The translations under genes and the position numbers were made by a program. Below are positions 43,005 through 52,263 of a stretch of 64,000 nt of DNA, piece after piece. Under the pieces are notes generated by a model that saw only the letters and a program-made list of their open reading frames with translations, ran no database searches and was not told the DNA's origin. Within the stretch, counting starts at the first letter, position 1, and each line of letters starts with the position of its first letter. Origin of the DNA: G963668605 sp963793625 (GTDB lineage Bacteria > Acidobacteriota > Terriglobia > Bryobacterales > Bryobacteraceae); assembly GCA_963793625.1 (NCBI GenBank), contig CAWCAT010000015.1, positions 62,001 to 126,000 on the forward strand, in the 5' to 3' direction.

Positions 43005-45542
43005 GTGACTAACCAATTCACTCGCCGGCACCTGTTGCAGTTCTCGCCGATGGCCCTGTTCCAGGCACCGTCTGGCCCAATCACGGTAGCTCCGCCCCCG
43101 GCTGCTTTTGCCGACGGATCCGCGTTTCAGCGCGTCACGCTGGAGATGAGCCTGAAGCCGTTCCGTCGCATCGACGACGCGTTTGTCCGTGGCGTGTGCA
43201 AGCAGATTTTCAAGCAGTGGGATCCGCTGCTGCGTCGTGCTGACTCCGTTGCTGTGATGTTGTGGACCGCCGACGGGAGCGAGATTCTCGATTATCGCGG
43301 TCGCATGGATGACGAAATCGAATGGGCCCGCTACATCGGGATCGGGTCGCCCCCAAAGAATGCAACCGCCGGAGATATTCGCACCAAGAGTCTGCACGAA
43401 CGATCGCGCTTGTACATGGAGAATCCGCCGCGCATCAGCTACAGCGATCTGCGCCGTATTATTACGATCATCAAGGCGGTGGGCCGGGAAGTCAGTGGCA
43501 AACCTGTAACCGTCGGGGCCACGTTCGATCCCGGACCTGAGTTTGCCAATTCGAAGTTCAAATACGTGAAGCACCCTGAAATTGCATCCGGCGGAACCAT
43601 GGGCTCGCTGACGTGGGTCCCATGTACAGCCAGGTTGCACGCCGACAAGGAAGTTTACGCAGGCTTCCCGCAGGGAATTCCCGAAGGCACTTCCATTGGC
43701 ACCTACCTGGGACGGCAATCTCAACATTTTCTCCGCGACCTTAACTTCGATTATCTTTGGCTATCGAATGGCTTTGGCTTTTCCGCTTCTGCGTGGAACG
43801 TCACGGGCCCGTTGTTCGATGGAAAGAAGTTTGACGCAGCACGGGCCGGCGCTTTGCGCGACGATGTGCTTTCTTTCTGGCGCGAATTCCGCAAGGAGTG
43901 CCCGACCATTTCGCTGGAGACGCGCGGCACTAATCTTCTTCCCGGTGCGGACCTCGCTACCTCGGCCACTCCGCTGCGAGAACTGTATCGCGGCAACTTC
44001 AATCTTGTTGCGCCGCCCAACTCACCGTGGGCCGCGCTGGATGGTGACTTCGGGCTGGAACTCGCGGGTTATCTCGCGCGCATCTCTGAACTGCCCCCAG
44101 GCGACCTGTTTCCGTTCCGCTATTACACGCACGACCCCTGGTGGCTGAACAGTCCCTGGCTCGATCGCTATAATCGCGAACCGCACGACATCTATTTGCC
44201 CCTGGCGCTGGCGCGACTGGATGGCAAGGGCGCCGTTACTCGGCCACGCTATCTGGAATTTCTGACGATAGACGACTCGTACGGGCGCACTCCGGATCAA
44301 GTTCCGAATGAGGTGATCCCGCATATCCTCTCGGCGATGGACCACTTTTCGGATGAGCCGGGTTTAGTGACATGGGTCTATCCATTCGACGAATATCACG
44401 ACCTGGTGTTCGGTAACTCTCCGGATCCCGCCCTGCCATTTTTCGGAGACTGGTTTATCCGGTCCGCGATCAACGAGGGGTTTCCGCTAAACAGCGTGGT
44501 CTCTACGCGCAACTACATCAGCTCCTTGCGTGCAGCGCCTCGACTTTATAACCAGACAGTGCTGCTTTCGCCCGTTCCCGCTGCTGGTTCGGTTTTGGAA
44601 AAGACGCTGCTGGATCAGTGGCAAGCCGGGCAGGACGTGCTGTTTTACGGACCGCTGCTTCATGCCTCTGCTCGCCTGCGAGCGGCACTCGGCGTCGAAA
44701 TCGGCGGACCATTGGAAGGAGAGTTGGCGCTCTCATCTACCCTGCCAGTCAACGGCTTCCGCCAGGGATCCGCTGCCGGGCGCATTCATCACCGCAGACT
44801 CACATCAGCCGGGCCGGTGGATACGGTGGTGGCACGCGACGCGCGAGAAATCGAGACCTGCGTGTCGGTATCTGCGGGTGCTGAGAACCGTACTTACTCC
44901 GTATTCCGCCCGGCCAAAAATGGGACAGGCCGGCTAGGCTGGCTTCGCGGTACGCTCTCGGCCGGAATCACGGGGGCGCGCCTTCCGGCGGGAGACGATC
45001 CTGCCAAGCTATTTCCCGCGGCTGCGCTGTTGCGAGGGCTGCTTAGCCGCTTCGGCATCGGGGTGCAGTTCCAGCGATCTTCGCCTGCCATGAAAGCTCC
45101 TTTGCTGTTAGGCGCTCGATCCAATAACGGCTACTTTGTTTCGGGTTACTCGCCATCTGGCACGGCTTCACTCAAGCTACGGTTTCCCTGGGGCGCACCG
45201 CTGTTCACCGGCTGCGATGCGTGGGTGGAGGACGGAGCTGCGGAATACGCACTGCCGCGCGCTTTGCATAGGGAACTTCGCTGCTTTGTGCAACAGCAGA
45301 CGGCGGCTGAAATCGCCTGCGCGGTAGTTCATTCGGGTCACCCGGGCATTAACCGACGCCTCGTGCTACGCGGGCTCCGCGGCGCTACGGTGCACTTTCT
45401 GCCGGAGCGCAATACTAAGCCGATCTTTGCTGCCAACGATATGCGTCCTCAAAACAGTGTGTCCATGCCTTACAACACGCACGATGGCGGACGTCGTCTG
45501 AGTGTTGGCCCGGTTACAGGAACGCTTTTGATCTCCTGGTAA
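43005..45542 (+). CDS. Large exported protein of unknown function in the sugar operon
   Basis: GTG 43005 lies three bases after the previous stop. The N-terminus FTRRHLLQFSPMALFQ looks like a short Tat-type signal. The 845-residue protein shows no haem, nucleotide or transport motif. Parts that look conserved are RVTLEMSLKPFRRIDDAFVR, VMLWTADGSEILDYRG, WLSNGFGFSASAWN, PFRYYTHDPWWLNSPWLDRY and TWVYPFDEYHDLVFG. The many aromatic and acidic residues in the first 500 residues resemble TIM-barrel or similar glycoside hydrolases, with a beta-rich C-terminal third. It is uninterrupted while the neighbouring GH106 gene is broken. I infer a carbohydrate-active enzyme without assigned family. Confidence 0.65.
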   Translation: MTNQFTRRHLLQFSPMALFQAPSGPITVAPPPAAFADGSAFQRVTLEMSLKPFRRIDDAFVRGVCKQIFKQWDPLLRRADSVAVMLWTADGSEILDYRGRMDDEIEWARYIGIGSPPKNATAGDIRTKSLHERSRLYMENPPRISYSDLRRIITIIKAVGREVSGKPVTVGATFDPGPEFANSKFKYVKHPEIASGGTMGSLTWVPCTARLHADKEVYAGFPQGIPEGTSIGTYLGRQSQHFLRDLNFDYLWLSNGFGFSASAWNVTGPLFDGKKFDAARAGALRDDVLSFWREFRKECPTISLETRGTNLLPGADLATSATPLRELYRGNFNLVAPPNSPWAALDGDFGLELAGYLARISELPPGDLFPFRYYTHDPWWLNSPWLDRYNREPHDIYLPLALARLDGKGAVTRPRYLEFLTIDDSYGRTPDQVPNEVIPHILSAMDHFSDEPGLVTWVYPFDEYHDLVFGNSPDPALPFFGDWFIRSAINEGFPLNSVVSTRNYISSLRAAPRLYNQTVLLSPVPAAGSVLEKTLLDQWQAGQDVLFYGPLLHASARLRAALGVEIGGPLEGELALSSTLPVNGFRQGSAAGRIHHRRLTSAGPVDTVVARDAREIETCVSVSAGAENRTYSVFRPAKNGTGRLGWLRGTLSAGITGARLPAGDDPAKLFPAAALLRGLLSRFGIGVQFQRSSPAMKAPLLLGARSNNGYFVSGYSPSGTASLKLRFPWGAPLFTGCDAWVEDGAAEYALPRALHRELRCFVQQQTAAEIACAVVHSGHPGINRRLVLRGLRGATVHFLPERNTKPIFAANDMRPQNSVSMPYNTHDGGRRLSVGPVTGTLLISW

Positions 45543-45548
45543 ATTCCA

Positions 45549-46796
45549 ATGAGTATCCTTTCTCGGCGTAGCTTAATGACAGCGGGCGTCTTATCGCTTT
45601 CCCGGATAGCTACCGCGCAAGCTCTCGGGCTGCCAGACCCGCTCGTGCTCTCGAGTGGAGATCGCGTCAAAGATCGCCAGACATGGACTAAGCGGCGTCG
45701 GCCCGAAATCGTGAAGCTTTACGAGGAGCATGTCTACGGGCGCACGCCTGTATCCGCGTCTCCGATTACTTTTGAACTGCTCTCAGAAAAGCGCGATGCG
45801 CTTGGCGGACTGGCGGTTCGGAAGATCGTACGCATTTATCTTCTCGGACGAAAGGATGGGCCGTGGGCGGACTTGCTGCTCTACGTTCCGGCCAACGCCA
45901 GACAACCGGTGCCTGCCTTCCTCGGGTTGAACTATCTCGGCAACCAATCGGTTACAACTGAGCCAGACATTCCGATTACACCCGCTTGGATTGTCGGCTT
46001 TGCCGGTGTCCCCGGTATAGTGAACCACCAGGCTATGGAGCAGAGTCGCGGCGCCCAGGCACGGCGCTGGCCGCTGGAGATGATCTTACGTCGAGGCTAT
46101 GCCGTTGCGACGATGTGTTACGCGGAGATCGAGCCCGATAACGCGAACGGCTGGAAGACATCCGTGCGTGGCGTGCTCAACAAAACCGCGGATTGCGGTG
46201 CCATTGGTACATGGGCTTTCGGGTTGGGCCGTGTAATGGATTATCTGCAGAAGGAGCGTTCGGTCAACGCCAAACGTGTTGCCTTGACCGGACATTCGCG
46301 AATCGGCAAAACCTCGCTCTGGTGCGGCTCGCAGGATAAACGGTTCGCGCTCGTGATCAGCAACGACTCCGGTGAAGGTGGCGCCGCTCTAGCGCGCCGC
46401 AAGCTTGGCGAAAGGATTGCCGATTCGGTCAAAAGCTCCGGCTATTGGTACGCACCGAAGTACCGGGACTATGTTGATCGGGAGGAAGCGCTGCCAGTGG
46501 ACGCGCACTTCCTTATCTCCCTCGTTGCGCCTCGTCCGGTCTACGTAAGCAGCGCAACCGAAGATGTATGGGCTGATCCCGAAGGCGAATTCCTTGCTGC
46601 TAAGAATGCCGAGCCTGTATATGCGCTCTTCGGCAAGAGCGGCCTCGGTGTGGATCGGCAACCCAAGCCGGATCTCTCTGTGGGTACCGACATCGGCTAT
46701 CACGTGCGAACCGGTAAACATGACATCCTTGCCGCCGACTGGGAGCACCACCTCAACTTCGCCGATCGACATCTAAAGAAGAAACGAAAACCATGA
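45549..46796 (+). CDS. CE15-type glucuronoyl esterase
   Basis: The protein has a signal (RRSLMTAGVLSLSRIATAQA) and then an alpha/beta hydrolase domain of CE15 type. The nucleophile motif is GHSRIGK (about residue 248) rather than the more common GCSRxGK, followed by LVISNDSGEGGAALARRKLG with the acid, and the histidine of GKHDILAADWE (about 390). CE15 enzymes cut esters between glucuronic acid and alcohol groups in lignin-carbohydrate complexes, and some bacterial ones act on pectin-linked uronates. The next gene starts inside its stop codon (ATGA). Confidence 0.85.
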   Translation: MSILSRRSLMTAGVLSLSRIATAQALGLPDPLVLSSGDRVKDRQTWTKRRRPEIVKLYEEHVYGRTPVSASPITFELLSEKRDALGGLAVRKIVRIYLLGRKDGPWADLLLYVPANARQPVPAFLGLNYLGNQSVTTEPDIPITPAWIVGFAGVPGIVNHQAMEQSRGAQARRWPLEMILRRGYAVATMCYAEIEPDNANGWKTSVRGVLNKTADCGAIGTWAFGLGRVMDYLQKERSVNAKRVALTGHSRIGKTSLWCGSQDKRFALVISNDSGEGGAALARRKLGERIADSVKSSGYWYAPKYRDYVDREEALPVDAHFLISLVAPRPVYVSSATEDVWADPEGEFLAAKNAEPVYALFGKSGLGVDRQPKPDLSVGTDIGYHVRTGKHDILAADWEHHLNFADRHLKKKRKP

Positions 46797-49700
46797 GATT
46801 CAATGCTTGTATTCTGGTCGCCGCTGCCGTGACACTGTCCGCGCAGAGTACTGCGCCTCGTGAGGATCTGGAGACGGGCTTCCGCAATCCGCCGCGCGAT
46901 GCACGGCCGGATGTCTACTGGCTATGGTTGAATGGCTTCGTTCATCCAGAGTCTGCACGCGCCGACTTGCAGGCGATGAAGGACGCCGGACTCGGAGGCG
47001 TGCTGCTGTTCGACATGGGTGCAGCGGGTGACAAGGCAGTACGTCCGCCGGCAGGTCCGGAGTTTCTTAGCCCGCCTGGATGGCACAGTTCAAGACGTCT
47101 GTCGCACAAGCGAAGGCGCTGAATCTGGCGGTTGATTTTTCGGTGATCAGCAGTTGGGACATGGGCGGCAACTGGATTGAGCCTCGTCACGCCAGCATGG
47201 GTCTTTACCCGGTAGAGACCACGCTCGAAGGCGGTAAGACCATCGACGCGACACTGCCATTTCCACTCGCGCCGCCCGCCGCGCCAAAGGGTGCTGACGG
47301 CAAAGCCGGCCTACTGGGTCAACGTGGCCGTGCTGGGAATTCGCGAAGCCCGCCGGTTGCCGGGCCACGAATTCGTATTGCGTTTTGATCCGGATATAGT
47401 GCAGGAACTGCGTGAAGTTGTGCTCGATAACGGCACCGCGAATGCGCCCGCCGACCTTGCCGCGACCATGACGCCGACTCGCGAATTCAGTGTTGCGTTT
47501 TCGTCGACCGGTACAAAGGAGAGCGACTTCGTGGAAGCCGTGCGTGCCACGCTGCCTGCCACCGCAGGTCCGCAACGATTCCCGTTGCCTGCTGGAACAA
47601 AAGGCCGCTATGTGCGGCTGCGCCTGTTGAGTGGACATGACAACACGCGTCCGCGTTGGACTCTGGCGAATTGTCTGTCTTCGATACAAAAGGCACGAAC
47701 GTGGCCGCTTCGCGCTCGGCAGACCGACACCGCAACGGCGCTGTGATGGTCAGTTCTCCCACTCCGCTTGGCTACGATGGCGCTTGGAATCTCGACAACC
47801 TCAACGATGGCGTGATCACAAGGCGCGGGCGGTGTCTTCGCCAGTGCCGGCTTGCCTGCGTTCGAATTGCAGGGCCCCGACGCGGTCGTGGACCTGACGA
47901 GCAAAGTTGATCGCTCGGGCCAGTTGCGTTGGACCGCCCCAGCCGGCCGTTGGACGATTCTGCGTTACGTCTGCATGAACACTGGCGAGCGTCTGAAAGT
48001 GCCGAGCCCGAATTCGGACGGTTGGGCCACCGACCACCTGAACCCCGAAGCGACGCGTGCCCACATGGACCATGTGATTGCGCGCCTGAAGAACACCTTC
48101 GGCGACCTGCGATCGAGCGGCATCAAGAACCTATATCTGGCGAGCTACGAAGTACGCGGCTTGGTATGGTCGCCGGGCTTCACGAAAGAATTTCAGCGCC
48201 GCCGCGGTTATGACATGACGCGCTACCTTCCCGCGATCTTCGGCGCTCGCGTTGGCGACCAGGACAGCACGGCGCGTTTTCTCTTCGACTACCGAAAGAC
48301 ACTGAGCGAAGTGCTGATCGATTCGTATTACGTGGCGGCGCGTGAGATCGCTCACAAGGCCGGATTAGGCATCAAGTCGGAAGCCGGCGGTCCCGGTCCT
48401 CCCGTGCACAACGTTCCTGTCGAATCGCTCAGCGCGCACGCCGCCGTTGACGAAGTACAGGGTGAATTCTGGCCGTTTTGGCCCGACTCGCACGGCTTGT
48501 GGGTAGTGAAGGAAGTTGCCTCTGCCGCGCACCTTTACAACAAACCTCGCGTCCACGAAGAGGCCTTCACCTCGTTCGAAGAATGGCGCGAAGGCCCGCA
48601 GGATTTGAAGGCGAGCGCTGATCGCGTCTTCTGCGAAGGCGGCAATCACATGGTCTGGCACACCTGGACGCACAACGCGCCGGAAGCCGGCCAGCCTGGC
48701 TGGGCCTACGCGTGCCGGCACCCACATCAATCGCAATGTCACGTGGTGGCCCAAGGCCAAGCCGTTTTTTGATTACCTCTCGCGCTCTTCATATCTGCTG
48801 CAACGCGGGACTTTCGTCGCTGATGTGCTCTATTACTATGGCGATGGCGGCTATAAGTTCATCTGGCCGAAAAACGTCAATCTGTCGGCCGGGCGCGGCT
48901 ACGATTACGATGTTACTAACTCGGATGTGATCCTGAATAGACTTACTGTGAAAGACGGACGACTTAAGGTTCTCGATGGTCCGTCTTACGCCGTATTGGT
49001 GCTGCCGGATTCCCTGGAAATGCATCCTGCGGTGTTGGCCAAAATCGAGAAGCTCGTCGCCGCTGGTGCCACTGTCGTAGGTCCGAAGCCGCGCACGCCG
49101 TTGGTCTGTCAAATCGTTCCGAAGCCGACGCACAGGTGAACGCGCTGGCAGCCAAAGTATGGGGAAATCTCGACGGCGAAACCAACCGGCAAAGACGCTA
49201 CGGGCAGGGAAGTGTGATCTGGGGCACGCCCCTGAACGAGATTCTCACTGCGAAGAATCTCCCGCCCGACGTCAATGCGCCGGATGGATTGGACTTCATC
49301 CATCGCCGCGTGGACGACACCGAGATTTACTTTGTAAGCAACAGGCGCGCCGATCCGGTAAAGGTGAACGTTCGCTTTCGAGTAGGGCAGCGCATTCCGG
49401 AATTGTGGGATGCCGTGACCGGCCAGAATTCAACCCGCGGGCGCGTACAGCGTTGACAAAGGTGGCGTTGAAGTCCCGCTTTCGTTTGCGAAGAACGGGT
49501 CCATCTTTGTGGTGTTCCGAAAACCCGCTCCTGTCGGTGTTGTCGCCGCAGTGGTCCGTCCGCGAAAGGCGCAGGCACCGTTGGCGCTGGATGGCGCATG
49601 GGATCTGGAATTCGAAAAGGGTCGCGGTGCGCCCGAGCGGCGCATCTCTGCCGCGTCTGGAATCCTGGACGAAGCTCGAGGATGCTGGGATCCGCTATTT

Positions 49701-50070
49701 CGCAGGCACAGTCCGCTATAAGAAGACATTCAATGTCCCTGCCGGCTGGCAGGCGCGCGGCGAAAAGGTGTACCTGGATCTGGGCGATCTCTGGACCATA
49801 GGCGAAGCCTGGTTGAACGGCAAGCCGCTCGGAATTATGTGGACCGCGCCATTCCGTGCCGACTGCACTTCCGCGCTACGCGAGGGATCCAACGAGGTGA
49901 TTGTGGAAGTGACCAACACCTGGTACAACCGCTTGGTGGGCGATTCGCGTTTGCCCGTTGCGGAGCGGATTACTCGAACGAACATCACAACCTCCGGTCA
50001 CACACCATGGACGAAACTGGAGCCGCTGCCCTCTGGTCTGTTTGGTCCGGTTCGGCTTGAACGCGAGTGA
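46793..50070 (+). pseudogene. GH106-like alpha-L-rhamnosidase gene with about eight apparent frameshifts
   Basis: A signal peptide precedes the family opening GFRNPPRDARPDVYWLWLNG and SARADLQAMKDAGLGGVLLF. Later parts are FAWMAQFKTSV-like after repair, MPAFELQGPDAVVDL, SSGIKNLYLASYEVRGLVW, NHMVWHTWTHNAPEAG and a C-terminal galactose-binding-type domain (NVPAGWQARGEKVYLDLGDL to GLFGPVRLERE). Frame changes occur near 47070, 47302, 47664, 47822, 48715, 49105, 49430 and 49650. The first two are repaired by adding one G and removing one A respectively. All pieces are co-linear, so one gene of about 1090 residues is present, now broken or wrongly called. Confidence 0.75.
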
Positions 50071-50084
50071 TATATTGGAGCGGA

Positions 50085-51494
50085 ATGAAATCATTTTTGC
50101 TCCTACTTGCAATGGTTGCGTCCGCTGCCGCGCAACCAATTTCGCTACATCCTAAAAATCCGAAATGCTTTCTGTTCGAAGGCAAACCTACGGTGTTGAT
50201 TACCTCGGGCGAGCACTATGGGGCGGTACTGAACCAGGAATTCAATTATGTGAAGTACCTGGACACTCTGCGTGCGGATCGTTTGAACCTGACGCGTACG
50301 TTCACGGGAAACTACATCGAAGTGCCCGGGAATTTCAATATCACCAGCAACATGCTGGCTCCGCGTCCTGGCAAATTCATTGCACCGTGGCCGCAGCGCG
50401 ACGGCAAGTTCGATCTGACGCGCTGGGATGACGCCTATTTTGTCCGGCTGAAGGACTTCCTCACCCAGGCAGCAAAGCGTGGGATTGTCGTGGAATTGGT
50501 GCTCTTCTGCCCGTTTTACGAAGACAGCATGTGGTCAGTCAGTCCCATGAATGCCAAGAACAACGTCAACGGGATTGGCGCGGTGGATCGTAAAGATGTG
50601 CTGGCGCTGAAGGATGCACGCCTGACAGAAATGCAGGACGCGATGGTCCGCAAAATAGTCAGCGAGTTGCGCGATTTCGACAACCTGTATTACGAGATCT
50701 GTAATGAGCCCTACTTCGCGGGTGTGACGCTGGAGTGGCAAGAGCACATTTCGAAGGTAATCACCGAAACCGAGGCGAGCTTCAAGAAGAAACACCTGAT
50801 CGCGCAGAACTGGGCGAACGGATCGAAGATCATCGACAGGCCGAATCCGCTCGTGGACTTGTTCAACTTCCACTACTCGCGGCCGCCGCTTTCGGTTGCG
50901 ATGAACGCGCATTATAAATTCGCTATCGGTAACAACGAGACCGGATTTGATGGCAACGCGGATTCCACCTATCGCATTCAGGGTTGGGATTTCATGATCG
51001 CCGGCGGCGCCCTGTATAACAATCTCGATTACTCGTTCATCGTGGGCCGCGAAGATGGAACGTTTGAGTTGCCCGCAGCAACACCTGGTGGCGGGAGCGT
51101 TACGTTGCGCAAACAACTGGGCCATCTGCGCAAGTTTTTCGACGAAATTCCGTTCGTGCAAATGCAGCCGGATACTGAAGTGCTGGTGCGTGAGCCGAAC
51201 GGGCCCAGTGTGCGCGCTCTTTCAGAACCCGGCAAGCTCTACGCCATCTACATGCATCACGGCCGCCTGGTGAAGGACGGTAAACCGAAGTATCAAACGG
51301 ACGCCGCGCGCGAGTCGCGAACCATTGGCCTGCAGTTGCCCGCGGGTTCTTACACGGCGATTTGGCGCGACACCAAGACCGGTATCGACTCGAAGCCCGA
51401 GGCCTTTGTTGTGAAAGGCGCGGGTACGAAAACCACCCTGAACTCTCCGGCTTACAGCGAAGACATCGCACTGCTGATTCGCGCGAAACGTTGA
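50085..51494 (+). CDS. Exported GH140-like (DUF4038) TIM-barrel glycoside hydrolase
   Basis: GGAGCGGA precedes ATG 50085 and the signal peptide is KSFLLLLAMVASAAAQ. The barrel begins NPKCFLFEGKPTVLITSGEH with YLDTLRADRLNLTRTFTGNY, and the predicted acid/base is the glutamate of EICNEPYF (about residue 208), as in clan A hydrolases. A second conserved region is FAIGNNETGFDG (about 285-296), whose glutamate may be the nucleophile. A small beta domain ends the protein. GH140 enzymes release apiose from rhamnogalacturonan II; this member is related by layout, and specificity is inferred only. It is the last gene of the operon and ends three bases before the convergent AlkD-like gene. Confidence 0.78.
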   Translation: MKSFLLLLAMVASAAAQPISLHPKNPKCFLFEGKPTVLITSGEHYGAVLNQEFNYVKYLDTLRADRLNLTRTFTGNYIEVPGNFNITSNMLAPRPGKFIAPWPQRDGKFDLTRWDDAYFVRLKDFLTQAAKRGIVVELVLFCPFYEDSMWSVSPMNAKNNVNGIGAVDRKDVLALKDARLTEMQDAMVRKIVSELRDFDNLYYEICNEPYFAGVTLEWQEHISKVITETEASFKKKHLIAQNWANGSKIIDRPNPLVDLFNFHYSRPPLSVAMNAHYKFAIGNNETGFDGNADSTYRIQGWDFMIAGGALYNNLDYSFIVGREDGTFELPAATPGGGSVTLRKQLGHLRKFFDEIPFVQMQPDTEVLVREPNGPSVRALSEPGKLYAIYMHHGRLVKDGKPKYQTDAARESRTIGLQLPAGSYTAIWRDTKTGIDSKPEAFVVKGAGTKTTLNSPAYSEDIALLIRAKR

Positions 51495-51496
51495 AT

Positions 51497-52225
51497 TCAG
51501 GCCTTAGCCCGACGGAAACGCAGGCGCGCGCTCTTGTCCATCTTCTCAGTCGCGTACTGGTAGATCAGGCGGGGCGCGATGTCCTTCCATTCCAGGAGAA
51601 ATGCTTCCACCGGGGCGGGGCATTTCTTCCAGCTCTCGCGCAGAAACCAGCCCATCCCCTGTTGCACTACTCGCTCGTCGTCCATCATGAGCGGTCGCAC
51701 GAAGTCCAGCAACTGTTTGGAGTCGTGTGGCTTCTTGAGCAAGCCCAGCATTGCGACCGGAACGGCGCGGCGCTGGAATTTGTATTTCGATTCGCGCCAC
51801 GGAGCAAGCGTATCGAGGTTAATGGTGCCGCTCGCAATCAACGGTGCGATCAATTCGCTGCACAGCACGTCGGTATGAGCCCAGTTCTGAATGTTGCGAA
51901 ACCACGCGCCCAAACTCGAGAGCGTCTTCGCATCGAATTCGTCGCGGAAAGTGCGTATAAAGCGAATCGCCAGCGCGCCCTCTTCATACTTACCGCTTTC
52001 GAAGAGCAGCGCCCCGGCTTTTAAAAATCCACGCAGGCCAAGCTTGCTGTAGCGCAGCAGCCACTCGTCCTGCTTCTGATTCCAAAATGCGTGCTTGCTA
52101 TCCAGCAAGCCCCACGCTTCATAACCTTCCGTGAAGTAGCGGGCCCATTTCGTGGCCAGCTTCGGATCGGCGTTGTCAGCGCAATACGCTCGAACCTCTG
52201 CGACAAGATCAGCGGGTTGGTTCAT
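51497..52225 (-). CDS. AlkD-like DNA alkylation repair protein
   Basis: The 242-residue protein consists of HEAT-like helical repeats. Parts typical of the family are ATKWARYFTEGYEAWGL, NIQNWAHTDVLCSELIAPLI, LAPWRESKYKFQRRAVPVAM and VQQGMGWFLRESWKKCPAPV, the last being a conserved C-terminal motif. AlkD-type glycosylases remove N3- and N7-alkylated purines. The conserved W and D of NWAHTD may correspond to catalytic cleft residues. It is cytoplasmic and unrelated to the sugar operon. Confidence 0.85.
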   Translation of the reverse strand: MNQPADLVAEVRAYCADNADPKLATKWARYFTEGYEAWGLLDSKHAFWNQKQDEWLLRYSKLGLRGFLKAGALLFESGKYEEGALAIRFIRTFRDEFDAKTLSSLGAWFRNIQNWAHTDVLCSELIAPLIASGTINLDTLAPWRESKYKFQRRAVPVAMLGLLKKPHDSKQLLDFVRPLMMDDERVVQQGMGWFLRESWKKCPAPVEAFLLEWKDIAPRLIYQYATEKMDKSARLRFRRAKA

Positions 52226-52263
52226 CTGGCAGATTATTGTAGCGCCAATGTGCGGAGTCGTCC

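Noticed and set aside
42531..43727. 398-codon open frame on the minus strand
   Set aside because: It straddles two well-supported plus-strand genes and shows no domain.
46793..50070. Programmed ribosomal frameshifting in the rhamnosidase gene
   Set aside because: Eight shifts in both directions without slippery heptamers or downstream structures are not compatible with programmed recoding.
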